Of a DNA stretch of 7,445 bases, positions 1 through 6,060 are shown one piece after another. The notes beneath the pieces are model-generated. The model saw only the letters and a list, made by a program, of their open reading frames with translations. It was not told the DNA's origin and ran no database searches. Origin of the DNA: an uncultured Alphaproteobacteria bacterium (GTDB taxonomy: Bacteria > Pseudomonadota > Alphaproteobacteria > RF32 > CAG-239); the NCBI GenBank assembly GCA_946618745.1, contig CAMOLN010000042.1, positions 1-7,445 of the forward strand, read 5' to 3'. The first letter of the stretch is position 1, and each line of letters opens with the position of its first letter. A program made the translations under genes and the position numbers.

Positions 1-645
1 TTAATTAGACAGGCCTGCTTTGCGGCGGGTCTGTTTTTTCCTTTGATTCATCCGGAAACGATATCAGGTTATCTGTTTTGGACAGTGTTGGCAGTTGGCG
101 TATTTTTTTGCGGATGGGTATGTCCTTTTGGAACAGTGCAAGAATGGATCGGATGGATTGCAAAGAAGTGCAAACTGCCTCGCTTCAAGATGCCTCGGAA
201 AATCCAAAAATATCTGCAATTTTCGCGTTATACCTTTTTTGCTTTAATGTTTTTGGGAATTAGCTTTTCATTTCTGAATGCTCGTTTTTATTTTCAAGAT
301 AACCTTGTTCATAATATGCTCTCGTGGACAAGCGGTATCACCTTGGCAATCTTTTTGATTATCAGCCTGTTTTTTGACAGACCTTTTTGTAATTATTTTT
401 GTATGAAAGGTGCTGCCGACGGATTGATGAGCATAATCCGTCCTATCAGCATTAAACGCGATAATCAAATTTGCGTGCATTGCCACTTATGCGATAAAAT
501 ATGCCCGATGAATGTGCTCGTGGAAAATATAACCTTTGTACGCCACCCTAACTGCATTAATTGTATGAAATGTCTAAGTATCTGTCCTAAAAACTGTATC
601 AAATTTAGTTTAATGAATTTTCATCTTAAAAAGGAGAAAAAATGA
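1..645 (+). CDS. Polyferredoxin-type membrane 4Fe-4S protein (NapH/YccM-like), 5'-truncated by window edge
   Basis: The frame is open from base 1 and the first visible residues already look like family sequence, so the gene starts upstream. The TTG at 43 is not taken as the start. Of 214 visible residues, a CGWVCPFG motif (Cys37, Cys41) after a hydrophobic segment and CNYFCMKGA (Cys130, Cys134) after another are the paired membrane-proximal cysteine motifs of the NapH/MauN/YccM group. Hydrophobic segments lie at about 22-37, 75-92 and 110-126. Two ferredoxin motifs close the protein: Cys158/161/164/168 and Cys185/188/191/195, the latter two both of the CxxCxxCxxxCP type. Family members pass electrons across or along the cytoplasmic membrane, often to or from a soluble redox partner. 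The start of the flavoprotein gene at 642 overlaps this stop codon (ATGA), so translational coupling is likely. The electron donor and acceptor cannot be told from sequence. Confidence 0.88.
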   Translation, partial: LIRQACFAAGLFFPLIHPETISGYLFWTVLAVGVFFCGWVCPFGTVQEWIGWIAKKCKLPRFKMPRKIQKYLQFSRYTFFALMFLGISFSFLNARFYFQDNLVHNMLSWTSGITLAIFLIISLFFDRPFCNYFCMKGAADGLMSIIRPISIKRDNQICVHCHLCDKICPMNVLVENITFVRHPNCINCMKCLSICPKNCIKFSLMNFHLKKEKK

Positions 646-1376
646 CTAAGGTAATGATTATCAACGGAAGTCCGCGTAAAAATTTTAATACGGCAAAACT
701 TTTAAAAGAGGCTGCCAGAGGGGTTCAAGATGCCGGTGCCGAAGTTGAATATGTCAACCTTTATGATCTGAATTATAAAGGTTGTATCAGCTGTTTGATA
801 TGTAAACGTAAAGGTGTTGAACAGCAAGGTTTGTGTTTTTATAAAGATGACTTGCGACCTTTATTGGAAAAGTGCTTAAATGCCGATGCGGTGATTATCG
901 GCTCACCGGTTTATCATTCTTATCCGACCGGTATGATGCGCAGTTTTTTAGAGCGTTTTATGTTTCCGGCACATACTTATATGATTGATAAAGAAAAGGG
1001 GGGATTAAAGCGTGTTTTGAACCATATTCTGCCGACGGCATTGATTTTTACAATGAATGCTACGGAAGAACAATTTAAGCAACATCATTATGATGTTGTT
1101 TTAGGCGATAATGAGATAAGTTTGCGCGCGGTGTTCGGCTATTGTGAAACATTATATGCATTTGACACTTTCCAATATACTGATTATGCTAAATATGATT
1201 GCGATTTGTTTGATCCCGAACATAAGGCAAAAATGCGTGATGAACAATTTCCAAAAGATTTGCAAAAAGCTTATGAAATGGGAAAAAGACTTGCAACAAT
1301 GACAAAAAAGGAGAACTCGGAAGATTGGCGTTGCCCACGTTGCAAACAGCCGAAAACCAAATTTAACGCCGCTTAA
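642..1376 (+). CDS. Flavodoxin-fold FMN oxidoreductase (NADPH-dependent FMN reductase / Isf-like family)
   Basis: The 244-residue protein opens with a beta strand and the phosphate-binding loop GSPRKNFNT (residues 9-17) of the NADPH-dependent FMN reductase family. GSPVYHSYPTG (87-97) is the second FMN-contact loop. Cys48, Cys51, Cys54 and Cys65 form a CxxCxxC-x10-C pattern close to the compact cluster motif of archaeal iron-sulfur flavoproteins, but with a longer last spacing, so a 4Fe-4S cluster is possible but unproven. The C-terminus adds a single CPRC knuckle (Cys231, Cys234), like half a rubredoxin site. AAGGAG at 631-636 precedes the ATG, which overlaps the stop of the polyferredoxin gene; the next gene follows 12 bases after the stop. 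The context suggests that it exchanges electrons with the membrane polyferredoxin. The substrate is unknown (quinone, nitro compound, metal or small ketone are all possible). Confidence 0.85.
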   Translation: MTKVMIINGSPRKNFNTAKLLKEAARGVQDAGAEVEYVNLYDLNYKGCISCLICKRKGVEQQGLCFYKDDLRPLLEKCLNADAVIIGSPVYHSYPTGMMRSFLERFMFPAHTYMIDKEKGGLKRVLNHILPTALIFTMNATEEQFKQHHYDVVLGDNEISLRAVFGYCETLYAFDTFQYTDYAKYDCDLFDPEHKAKMRDEQFPKDLQKAYEMGKRLATMTKKENSEDWRCPRCKQPKTKFNAA

Positions 1377-1388
1377 AAGGAGATAAAG

Positions 1389-1811
1389 ATGAACAAACTT
1401 GAAGCACATAAAGCAGCGATGAGACGCTTTGAAACAATGATTAATACTGCAGATTCGGACCTTGCAAAAGAACTGGTGGCAGATGATGCTCGTTTTTATA
1501 CGCCGGCATCACCCACGCCTCTCTACGGCGGTGAGGGCTATTTATCCGTTGTTCATTGGATGAGAAAAGGTTTTTCCGATGTTCAGTGGAAACTTGAAGA
1601 GATGGTCGCCGATGGTAATGTTGTCGCGGTGCGCTGGAGTTTAACCGGCACCAATGACGGTGAGTTTATGGGAATGCCCGCAACCGGTAAACATATCTCC
1701 ACTTCGGTGATGAATTTCTACTATTTCAACGACGAAGGCAAAGTAATTAATGATATTGCTGCCGAAGGTATGATAGGCATCTTGCGCGGTATCGGTATGC
1801 TGGAAAAATGA
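1389..1811 (+). CDS. SnoaL/NTF2-like ester cyclase-type protein
   Basis: This 140-residue soluble protein has the length and layout of SnoaL-like 'ester cyclase' members of the NTF2 superfamily. It has an N-terminal helix, an Asp-rich turn with ARFYTPASPTPLYGGEG (34-50), a central strand pair VADGNVVAVRWSLTGTNDGEF (73-93) and a C-terminal MPATGKHISTSVMNF strand (96-110). In the family the central motif is usually GTHxGEF; here the His is Asn90. The fold binds small hydrophobic ligands, and few members have known substrates, so no reaction is assigned. A strong AAAAGGAG sits just before the ATG, overlapping the A tract after the previous stop, so it is cotranscribed with the flavoprotein gene. 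The pairing with a flavoprotein suggests a role in small-molecule detoxification or redox metabolism, which is inference only. Confidence 0.8.
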   Translation: MNKLEAHKAAMRRFETMINTADSDLAKELVADDARFYTPASPTPLYGGEGYLSVVHWMRKGFSDVQWKLEEMVADGNVVAVRWSLTGTNDGEFMGMPATGKHISTSVMNFYYFNDEGKVINDIAAEGMIGILRGIGMLEK

Positions 1812-1856
1812 TTTTACCTGTTCGCATATAAAACACTTTTGTGATAAGGACAACAA

Positions 1857-2351
1857 ATGAACTATTTGCACCATTATCAATCTCCGTTAGGCGGCATTAC
1901 TATTGCCAGTGACGGCAAAGCTCTTATTGGTTTGTGGTTTGACGGACAAAAGTATTTTGCCGATACTATTGATAAAAACACACCGGAAAAATTATTGCCG
2001 ATTTTTGAACTTACCGATAAATGGCTGGATATTTATTTCAGTGGGGTTAACCCCGATTTTATACCTCCTTTGAAAATGAATACGACTACCTTCAGAAAAG
2101 CGGTATGGGAAATTATGCTTTCCATACCATTTGGTAAAACTATGACTTATGGAGAAATAGCTCAAAAAATTGCCATACAGAGAGGGCTTAAAAGAATGTC
2201 GGCGCAAGCTGTGGGAGATGCTGTCAAACATAATTCCATATCGATCATTATTCCTTGTCACCGAGTTATCGGTGCTAAGGGAGATTTGACGGGGTATGCA
2301 GCAGGACTTGATAAGAAAATCAAACTTTTGAAGTTAGAGGGCAGAAAATGA
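1857..2351 (+). CDS. ogt: Methylated-DNA--protein-cysteine methyltransferase (O6-alkylguanine-DNA alkyltransferase)
   Basis: This suicide repair enzyme takes the alkyl group from O6-alkylguanine (and O4-alkylthymine) onto its own cysteine. The 164 residues match single-domain Ogt proteins. The active site is IPCHRVIG with Cys134, and the DNA-binding helix-turn-helix lies at about 96-128 (TYGEIAQKIA then SAQAVGDAVKHN). In human AGT and E. coli Ogt the helix carries RAVG, with an arginine that stacks into the DNA. Here the same place reads QAVG (Gln117). From memory, a MSAQAVG variant is common in Ogt of gut Firmicutes and Bacteroidetes, so this may mark gene transfer from such a donor. The start has a moderate ATAAGGA site 9 bases upstream. 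The 45-base gap from the previous gene has no terminator-like hairpin, so it is probably the last gene of the same operon. Confidence 0.93.
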   Translation: MNYLHHYQSPLGGITIASDGKALIGLWFDGQKYFADTIDKNTPEKLLPIFELTDKWLDIYFSGVNPDFIPPLKMNTTTFRKAVWEIMLSIPFGKTMTYGEIAQKIAIQRGLKRMSAQAVGDAVKHNSISIIIPCHRVIGAKGDLTGYAAGLDKKIKLLKLEGRK

Positions 2352-2362
2352 CAATTACCAAG

Positions 2363-2394
2363 CGGATTAATTATCCGAATTAGTTTTATTTCAT
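2363..2394 (+). terminator. Weak candidate intrinsic terminator after ogt
   Basis: CGGAT (2363-2367) and ATCCG (2373-2377) form a 5-bp stem with a 5-base loop, followed by a T-rich but interrupted tail. It lies in the 34-base gap between the convergent ends of ogt and preA, where a terminator is expected. The short stem and broken T run keep the confidence low. Confidence 0.35.
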
Positions 2395-3576
2395 TTTAAT
2401 TGCTGCTTTGGGGCAAACGTGCGAGCACAAAGAACATCCGAGACAGGAATTTTTATCAACCACGACTTTGTCATCAAAAATCGACAAAGCACTGTTTTCA
2501 GATTCATTGCAAATCATGATGCACTTACCACACTTAACACATAAGGCCTCATCAATTTGCGGATAAGACTGTCTTTGTTTATCCAATGTTTTATGCGCTG
2601 AAATATTCTTGATGGCACGATTTTTCAAATCTGACGGACTGTTAAATCCTTTTTCTTCCAAGTAATTTAACAGTCCTTTTTTCATTGCAGTAATAATGCT
2701 ATATCCATTGACCATAACCTCGGTGCAAACTTGAATGACATCTGCACCTAGTGCAATATATTCTGCCGCATCTTGCCAATTAGAAATTCCGCCCATTCCT
2801 AAAATTGGTAAATCACTGTTTTGTCTGATTTGGGCGACACAACGCAGGCCTATCGGCTTCACGGCTATTCCGGAATACCCGCCGAAAGTAGTCTTACCAT
2901 TAACATTGGGCAGAGGTTCAAATGTATCTAAATCAACCCCCATAAGCGATTGCACCGTGTTAATCGCCGCTATTCCGTTTGCACCTGCACTTTCAACAGA
3001 TTTTGCAATTTCAACAATATTACTTACATTCGGCGATAGTTTTACAAAAACTGGCTTTTTAGCAACTTCTATTACCCAGTTTGTAATCATTGCGGATATT
3101 TCAGGATGTGTGCCAATGGCCATACCTATACCTTTTTCAGGCATTCCGTGCGGGCAAGAAAAGTTCAGCTCAAAAGCGTCTATTTCAGACTCATTGAAAG
3201 TATTAACCAATTTTTGCCATTCTTCTTTGATAACAGGAGCCATAATACTGGCAATTTGTACTTTTGTCGGATGTTTTTGGCGCAAAAACTTAATGCCGTC
3301 AAGCCATTCTTGCACAGTTAAATGACTTAATAACTCAATATTTTCAAAACCACATACCTTGTTGCCGGATTTCCATACGGCATAACGTTGTGAGGCCTCG
3401 ATCATTTCTAAATTATCAGGAGTAATTGTTTTGAAAACAGCTCCTCCCCATCCGAGAGAGAATGCCTTATCGATGCTTGCAATTTTCGCTGTCGGTGGTG
3501 CAGAAGCTAAAATAAACGGATTTTCAAAATCAATATCCAAAATTTTTGTTTTTAGTGTTGTCATTATATTTTCCAT
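2386..3576 (-). CDS. preA: NAD-dependent dihydropyrimidine dehydrogenase subunit PreA (DHOD-like barrel plus 2x[4Fe-4S])
   Basis: PreA is the FMN-containing catalytic subunit that reduces uracil and thymine to their 5,6-dihydro forms, with electrons arriving from NADH through PreT. The 396 residues form a dihydroorotate dehydrogenase-like TIM barrel (about 8-310) followed by a ferredoxin domain. The active-site loop reads NFSCPHGM (138-145): Asn138, catalytic Cys141 and His143 correspond to Asn668, Cys671 and His673 of mammalian dihydropyrimidine dehydrogenase. INT (205-207) matches the second substrate Asn-Thr pair, and GMGGI (260-264) is the FMN phosphate loop. Clusters are ligated by Cys346/349/352/356 and Cys378/381/384/388. 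Two starts are possible: ATG 3576, or ATG 3564 (residue 5), which has GGA at a better spacing; neither site is strong. No preT lies on either side, so the electron donor must be encoded elsewhere or differ. Confidence 0.92.
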   Translation of the reverse strand: MENIMTTLKTKILDIDFENPFILASAPPTAKIASIDKAFSLGWGGAVFKTITPDNLEMIEASQRYAVWKSGNKVCGFENIELLSHLTVQEWLDGIKFLRQKHPTKVQIASIMAPVIKEEWQKLVNTFNESEIDAFELNFSCPHGMPEKGIGMAIGTHPEISAMITNWVIEVAKKPVFVKLSPNVSNIVEIAKSVESAGANGIAAINTVQSLMGVDLDTFEPLPNVNGKTTFGGYSGIAVKPIGLRCVAQIRQNSDLPILGMGGISNWQDAAEYIALGADVIQVCTEVMVNGYSIITAMKKGLLNYLEEKGFNSPSDLKNRAIKNISAHKTLDKQRQSYPQIDEALCVKCGKCIMICNESENSALSIFDDKVVVDKNSCLGCSLCSHVCPKAAIKMK

Positions 3577-3663
3577 AAGTGTTATCTTAATTTGTTTAGT
3601 TATTTTTTATAGTTTTTTTATAAAAGTCTATCATTTTTTATATTTTATAAATTATATTTTATA
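3577..3663 (-). promoter_or_regulatory. AT-rich upstream region of preA with inverted repeat
   Basis: This is almost pure A+T and should hold the preA promoter. Several TATAAT/TATAAA-like words occur on the - strand, so no single -10 can be chosen. TTTTATA (3605-3611) and TATAAAA (3619-3625) make a perfect 7-bp inverted repeat about 30-50 bases upstream of the start. It could be an operator or a chance result of the base composition. Confidence 0.35.
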
Positions 3664-3879
3664 TTACAAAAAGGCGGATTGAATCTTCTCAAAGAACTTT
3701 ATACCGGTAATTTCCAAATTTTTCTTGCTTTTATGTGGATACAACTAATCCCTCTTAACCTCGGCGCCTTGATTTTCATCAAACATTGCATCGCCGGAGG
3801 CGGGTATAAGCGATCGGTTTGATTTTGCCTTGTCAAGATAATGCTTCATAGTTTTAAAATATGCAAAGTATGAAGTATC
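3664..3879 (-). pseudogene. Small ORF of unknown family, interrupted by an in-frame TAG (possible decayed gene)
   Basis: On the - strand one frame stays open from 3879 except for a single TAG (3745-3747). With ATG 3849 as start it gives 34 residues (MKHYLDKAKSNRSLIPASGD at the start, ending EVKRD). Past the TAG it continues for 24 codons (LYPHKSKK, then LEITGIKFFEKIQSAFL) to a TAA at 3664-3666. The frame also reads upstream of the ATG as SYFAYFKT before a TAA at 3880-3882. The composition looks protein-like on both sides of the TAG, which fits a remnant of a larger gene with one nonsense mutation. There is no convincing ribosome binding site before ATG 3849. No family is recognised. It could also be non-coding sequence open by chance. 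Confidence 0.3.
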
Positions 3880-3888
3880 TTAATCTAT

Positions 3889-4047
3889 TCAAACATTGCT
3901 CTTATACCAATCCTTTGGTTTGATAACCTTTACTTTATCTCCCCAAGTGTATAGATGCCAATCCATTTCACGTCTGCCACCGATTATTTTTCGGTAATGA
4001 ATACTCACTTGTATGACATAAAGAATATCCCGCGACCGGACTATTTT
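3889..4047 (-). pseudogene. C-terminal stub resembling a WYL-domain transcriptional regulator
   Basis: A 52-codon frame between two stops has no usable start or ribosome binding site. Its second half reads REMDWHLYTWGDKVKVIKP, then KDWYKSNV and TGA (3889-3891). The pattern of a helix ending in a W-G turn followed by a VxVxxP strand is the typical end of WYL-domain regulators (HTH-WYL proteins that sense nucleotides and control defence, DNA damage and metabolism genes). The first part (from KIVRSRDIL) does not look like WYL sequence, and the rest of the gene is missing: the neighbouring DNA belongs to the cysteine-rich gene. I read it as a truncated leftover, perhaps produced when the present neighbours came together. 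The assignment rests on about 20 residues by memory. Confidence 0.35.
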
Positions 4048-4060
4048 CTAAAGTCACTAT

Positions 4061-5581
4061 TTAAAAACACGCTCCTTCTTTCCACTGGCCACCGCATTGT
4101 TGGCAAGTATCATAATCTAAGTATTTTATATTTTCAGGACATTTATAGCAATTGTATTCTGATAAATATCGTTTTCCTTTACAAACACTCTCACATTTCC
4201 ACTCATTATATTGCATATTGACAGCTTCCGAAGTATCGCAACTCCAACAGTGTCCGACAGTATCCATAAGTGGTGTATCTTGCGAGCATTTCAAAATACT
4301 CGGGGGATTTCCGCCGGCTGTATTCAAAATTTCTCTGTTTTTACAAACAGTATTGCACTCTTTTACTTTATCGAAATTACATTCGGTATCGACAATTATA
4401 TGCTCTTTGGTATCACAAGCATAGCATATATTATTCCAAGATTTAATCGGTTTGTCGGGAGGACATATGTTATCATCTCCATAAGGTTTATTATCATATT
4501 TTTCCCATGCATTCTTCAATGGCTTTTGCCCTTTAATTAAGCAATTTCCGTCTTTGTCCACATAACGATTGAGGCAAACATCACAATTTTGGATATCCGC
4601 ATCCGTAACATATTCCCAAGTCGTATCGCAAGAATAACAACTTCCCACCTTATCGCGTAACGGTGCATCTTTCGGACACTCTTTTAGTGCACAATTTGCC
4701 GTACTTGGATTTGATCCTAAATTTTCTAAATTATAAGTTCTGTTTGGGCAATATTCTTCGCACATAGACCAATAACCAACCTCAAAACTCTGTAAATCAT
4801 CGCAGTTATGGCAATGAGTTGATGTTTCAAACACACAATTTTTTCGTTTTGTTTCGGGTAAATCTTCAGGATTGTAGCATTTTTCCATATACCAAACACC
4901 TTTGCATTGAACGCATGCGCTATGTGACAAATATTCTTTATTGTTCGGACATTTATAACTCCAAAATCCTTCTAAATATCTTTTATTTAAGCAATACATT
5001 GCATTTGTTTCTTGATTAAAATTCAAATCTATAGGTGTTTCTTCATCACAACGCCAACACATGAAGAATCTATCCATTAACGGTCTGTTTTGCGGACATT
5101 TTAAAACGCTGTAACTCTCAACAACATCTGTGCCATGTATCATACGGTTAGGGCAAAAATGATCGTATTTTTCTCCAAAATGACTTTCTGACACAGCAAC
5201 AGCTTCTGTAGTATCACAAGAATAACATTTATCAAAACTTCCTTTAAAGAAACCTTTTTCTTCGCATTTTGACATATCAACAGCCGTATCTTTATATATT
5301 GATAAAGCCGTCTTTTCATCCAAATCACAAGAAGCATATCTTCCTTGACGTATGGAAACACGATTTGGACAATGTTTCAGACAGTTATCCGGGGTTCCGA
5401 CTTTTAAAGAATAAGGGGTGTTACAATTAAAACACTCGCCCTTTACCATAAACTCACAATCATCTGCCCAGACGCTTTTTCCGGCAAGAAGAAAGCACAA
5501 TATCAACAATATTCTCTTTAACTTTGTTTCTTCACTTATAATTATTTTCAAAATATTGTTGCCATTTAAAAATAAATTCAT
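4061..5581 (-). CDS. Secreted cysteine-rich protein with repeated CxxCD modules
   Basis: I do not recognise a named family. The 506-residue product begins with a polar stretch and a hydrophobic core LKRILLILCFLLAGKSVWA, a signal peptide with likely cleavage after Ala39. The mature part has about 46 Cys in 467 residues. Seven CxxC(D/N) units recur at Cys50, 119, 175, 257, 315, 386 and 445, most followed 20-30 residues later by a C(P/L/K)NR or similar motif. A CxxCxGxW...C unit occurs twice (Cys223-235, Cys493-505). Residues 161-236 and 431-506 align without gaps at 30 of 76 identities, and CEFMVKGECFNC (42-53) resembles CVFETSTHCHNC (249-260), so the protein is probably a duplicated half. The paired cysteines suggest disulfides outside the cytoplasm or metal sites. 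There is no transmembrane anchor or catalytic motif. A surface or envelope role is inferred. No disulfide enzyme is adjacent. GGGAG 7 bases before ATG 5581 supports this start. Confidence 0.85.
   Translation of the reverse strand: MNLFLNGNNILKIIISEETKLKRILLILCFLLAGKSVWADDCEFMVKGECFNCNTPYSLKVGTPDNCLKHCPNRVSIRQGRYASCDLDEKTALSIYKDTAVDMSKCEEKGFFKGSFDKCYSCDTTEAVAVSESHFGEKYDHFCPNRMIHGTDVVESYSVLKCPQNRPLMDRFFMCWRCDEETPIDLNFNQETNAMYCLNKRYLEGFWSYKCPNNKEYLSHSACVQCKGVWYMEKCYNPEDLPETKRKNCVFETSTHCHNCDDLQSFEVGYWSMCEEYCPNRTYNLENLGSNPSTANCALKECPKDAPLRDKVGSCYSCDTTWEYVTDADIQNCDVCLNRYVDKDGNCLIKGQKPLKNAWEKYDNKPYGDDNICPPDKPIKSWNNICYACDTKEHIIVDTECNFDKVKECNTVCKNREILNTAGGNPPSILKCSQDTPLMDTVGHCWSCDTSEAVNMQYNEWKCESVCKGKRYLSEYNCYKCPENIKYLDYDTCQQCGGQWKEGACF
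4064..4291 (-). repeat. C-terminal copy of the 76-residue cysteine module
   Basis: Encodes residues 431-506 of the cysteine-rich protein: KCSQDTPLMD, CWSCD, then RYL, CPEN, CQQCGGQW and a final Cys505. It aligns end to end with residues 161-236 of the same protein. Within the copy, the CxxCD pair is followed by a K-R-Y-L turn and a CxxCxGxW unit. Confidence 0.75.
4874..5101 (-). repeat. Internal copy of the 76-residue cysteine module
   Basis: Encodes residues 161-236: KCPQNRPLMD, CWRCD, then KRYLEG, KCPNN, CVQCKGVW and Cys235. It is 30/76 identical to the C-terminal copy, with no gaps and with nearly all cysteines in register. The second copy has extra Cys at 463 and 478. Confidence 0.75.
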
Positions 5582-5588
5582 TTCAATT

Positions 5589-5593
5589 CTCCC
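5589..5593 (-). promoter_or_regulatory. Ribosome binding site fixing the start of the cysteine-rich gene
   Basis: On the - strand GGGAG lies 7 bases before ATG 5581. This favours the long 22-residue n-region of the signal peptide over an unseen internal start nearer Lys20; no ATG, GTG or TTG occurs between codons 12 and 30. Confidence 0.6.
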
Positions 5594-5695
5594 GTTTAAT
5601 GCAAAGTTATCCTAAAAAATACAAAAGTGCAATACTGAATATTTTTTTGACTTATTTGTTTATGGTGGGCACAAAAGGATTTGCTTTGTTTCACT

Positions 5696-5791
5696 TTAGT
5701 GCTGCGTCTGCATGTTATAGCGCCGGCATAACTCCTTAACTTCGTCAACATCTGAAGGCTTCCTGACCATGTGAATTTTCACTGTTTTCAT
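5696..5791 (-). CDS. Small basic protein of 31 residues, unknown
   Basis: The sequence is MKTVKIHMVRKPSDVDEVKE followed by LCRRYNMQTQH. AAGGA at 5798-5802 lies 6 bases before ATG 5791, a good ribosome binding site, and a TATAAT box lies about 90 bases upstream. The first half could form a strand and turn, and the second half (SDVDEVKELCRRYNM) an amphipathic helix with one Cys. There is no signal peptide or membrane segment. It is followed on the same strand, 114 bases on, by the cysteine-rich gene, with no terminator between them, so the two may be cotranscribed. No family is recognised. It could be a true small protein, a leader peptide, or the surviving N-terminus of a longer gene. Confidence comes from the ribosome binding site and natural-looking composition only. 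Confidence 0.45.
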   Translation of the reverse strand: MKTVKIHMVRKPSDVDEVKELCRRYNMQTQH

Positions 5792-5822
5792 TGCATTTCC
5801 TTTCGTTTGATACAATGAATGC

Positions 5823-5844
5823 TTGGATTTCAGCAGAAGTCCAG
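5823..5844 (-). promoter_or_regulatory. Leader hairpin upstream of the 31-codon ORF
   Basis: A 9-bp stem (5823-5831 with 5836-5844, two G-T pairs when read on the + strand) closes a 4-base loop (5832-5835). It sits about 32 bases before the 31-codon ORF start. An alternative outer pairing, ATTTCA with TGAAAT, overlaps it. There is no T run, so it is not a terminator. It could act on mRNA stability or translation. Confidence 0.4.
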
Positions 5845-5877
5845 TGAAATAGAAGAAAAATTTAAATAATATTGTAA

Positions 5878-5883
5878 ATTATA
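5878..5883 (-). promoter_or_regulatory. Candidate -10 box (TATAAT) for the - strand small ORF
   Basis: A perfect TATAAT on the - strand would give a leader of roughly 80 bases containing the hairpin. No good -35 is seen 16-18 bases upstream (GTTTCA-like only). In such AT-rich DNA a chance match is quite possible. Confidence 0.3.
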
Positions 5884-5933
5884 AAACTTTTGATTAAAAT
5901 GAAACGACATTCTGTTAAAATAAGGAGCTTCAC

Positions 5934-5987
5934 ATGGACGCAGGAAAAAAGAAATATAAGGCACACGGGGGTGTGCCGGTGCCGTAA
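5934..5987 (+). CDS. Possible 17-codon ORF or leader peptide
   Basis: The peptide is MDAGKKKYKAHGGVPVP. TAAGGAG at 5921-5927 lies 6-7 bases before the ATG, as good a ribosome binding site as those of the confirmed genes. The TAA stop falls in the GTAA loop of a small hairpin, and a perfect 7-bp hairpin lies within the last codons. The peptide is basic and resembles nothing I know. It may be a translated small protein, or a decoy in a structured RNA. The frame after the TAA stays open to 6153, but that stretch runs through the terminator and is not taken as coding. Confidence 0.25.
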   Translation: MDAGKKKYKAHGGVPVP

Positions 5988-6060
5988 GGCATAGCCGACG
6001 CAGCGGCGCAGATTTTTTATCAAAAAATCAAGCCAATCTCGTCGCCCCGACTAACTGTTA

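Noticed and set aside
2735..3325. Long + strand open frame of 196 codons opposite preA
   Set aside because: It lies wholly antisense to a well-supported PreA, has no ribosome binding site, and its translation is rich in Ser/Pro/Ile runs typical of a shadow frame.
4152..4540. + strand open frames opposite the cysteine-rich gene
   Set aside because: The signal peptide, ribosome binding site and modular cysteine pattern make the - strand the coding one. The opposite frames lack start signals.
5628..5680. Terminator between the 31-codon ORF and the cysteine-rich gene
   Set aside because: ACAAAG and CTTTTGT can pair with a bulge, but the bases following on the - strand (GCCCACC) are not a T run.
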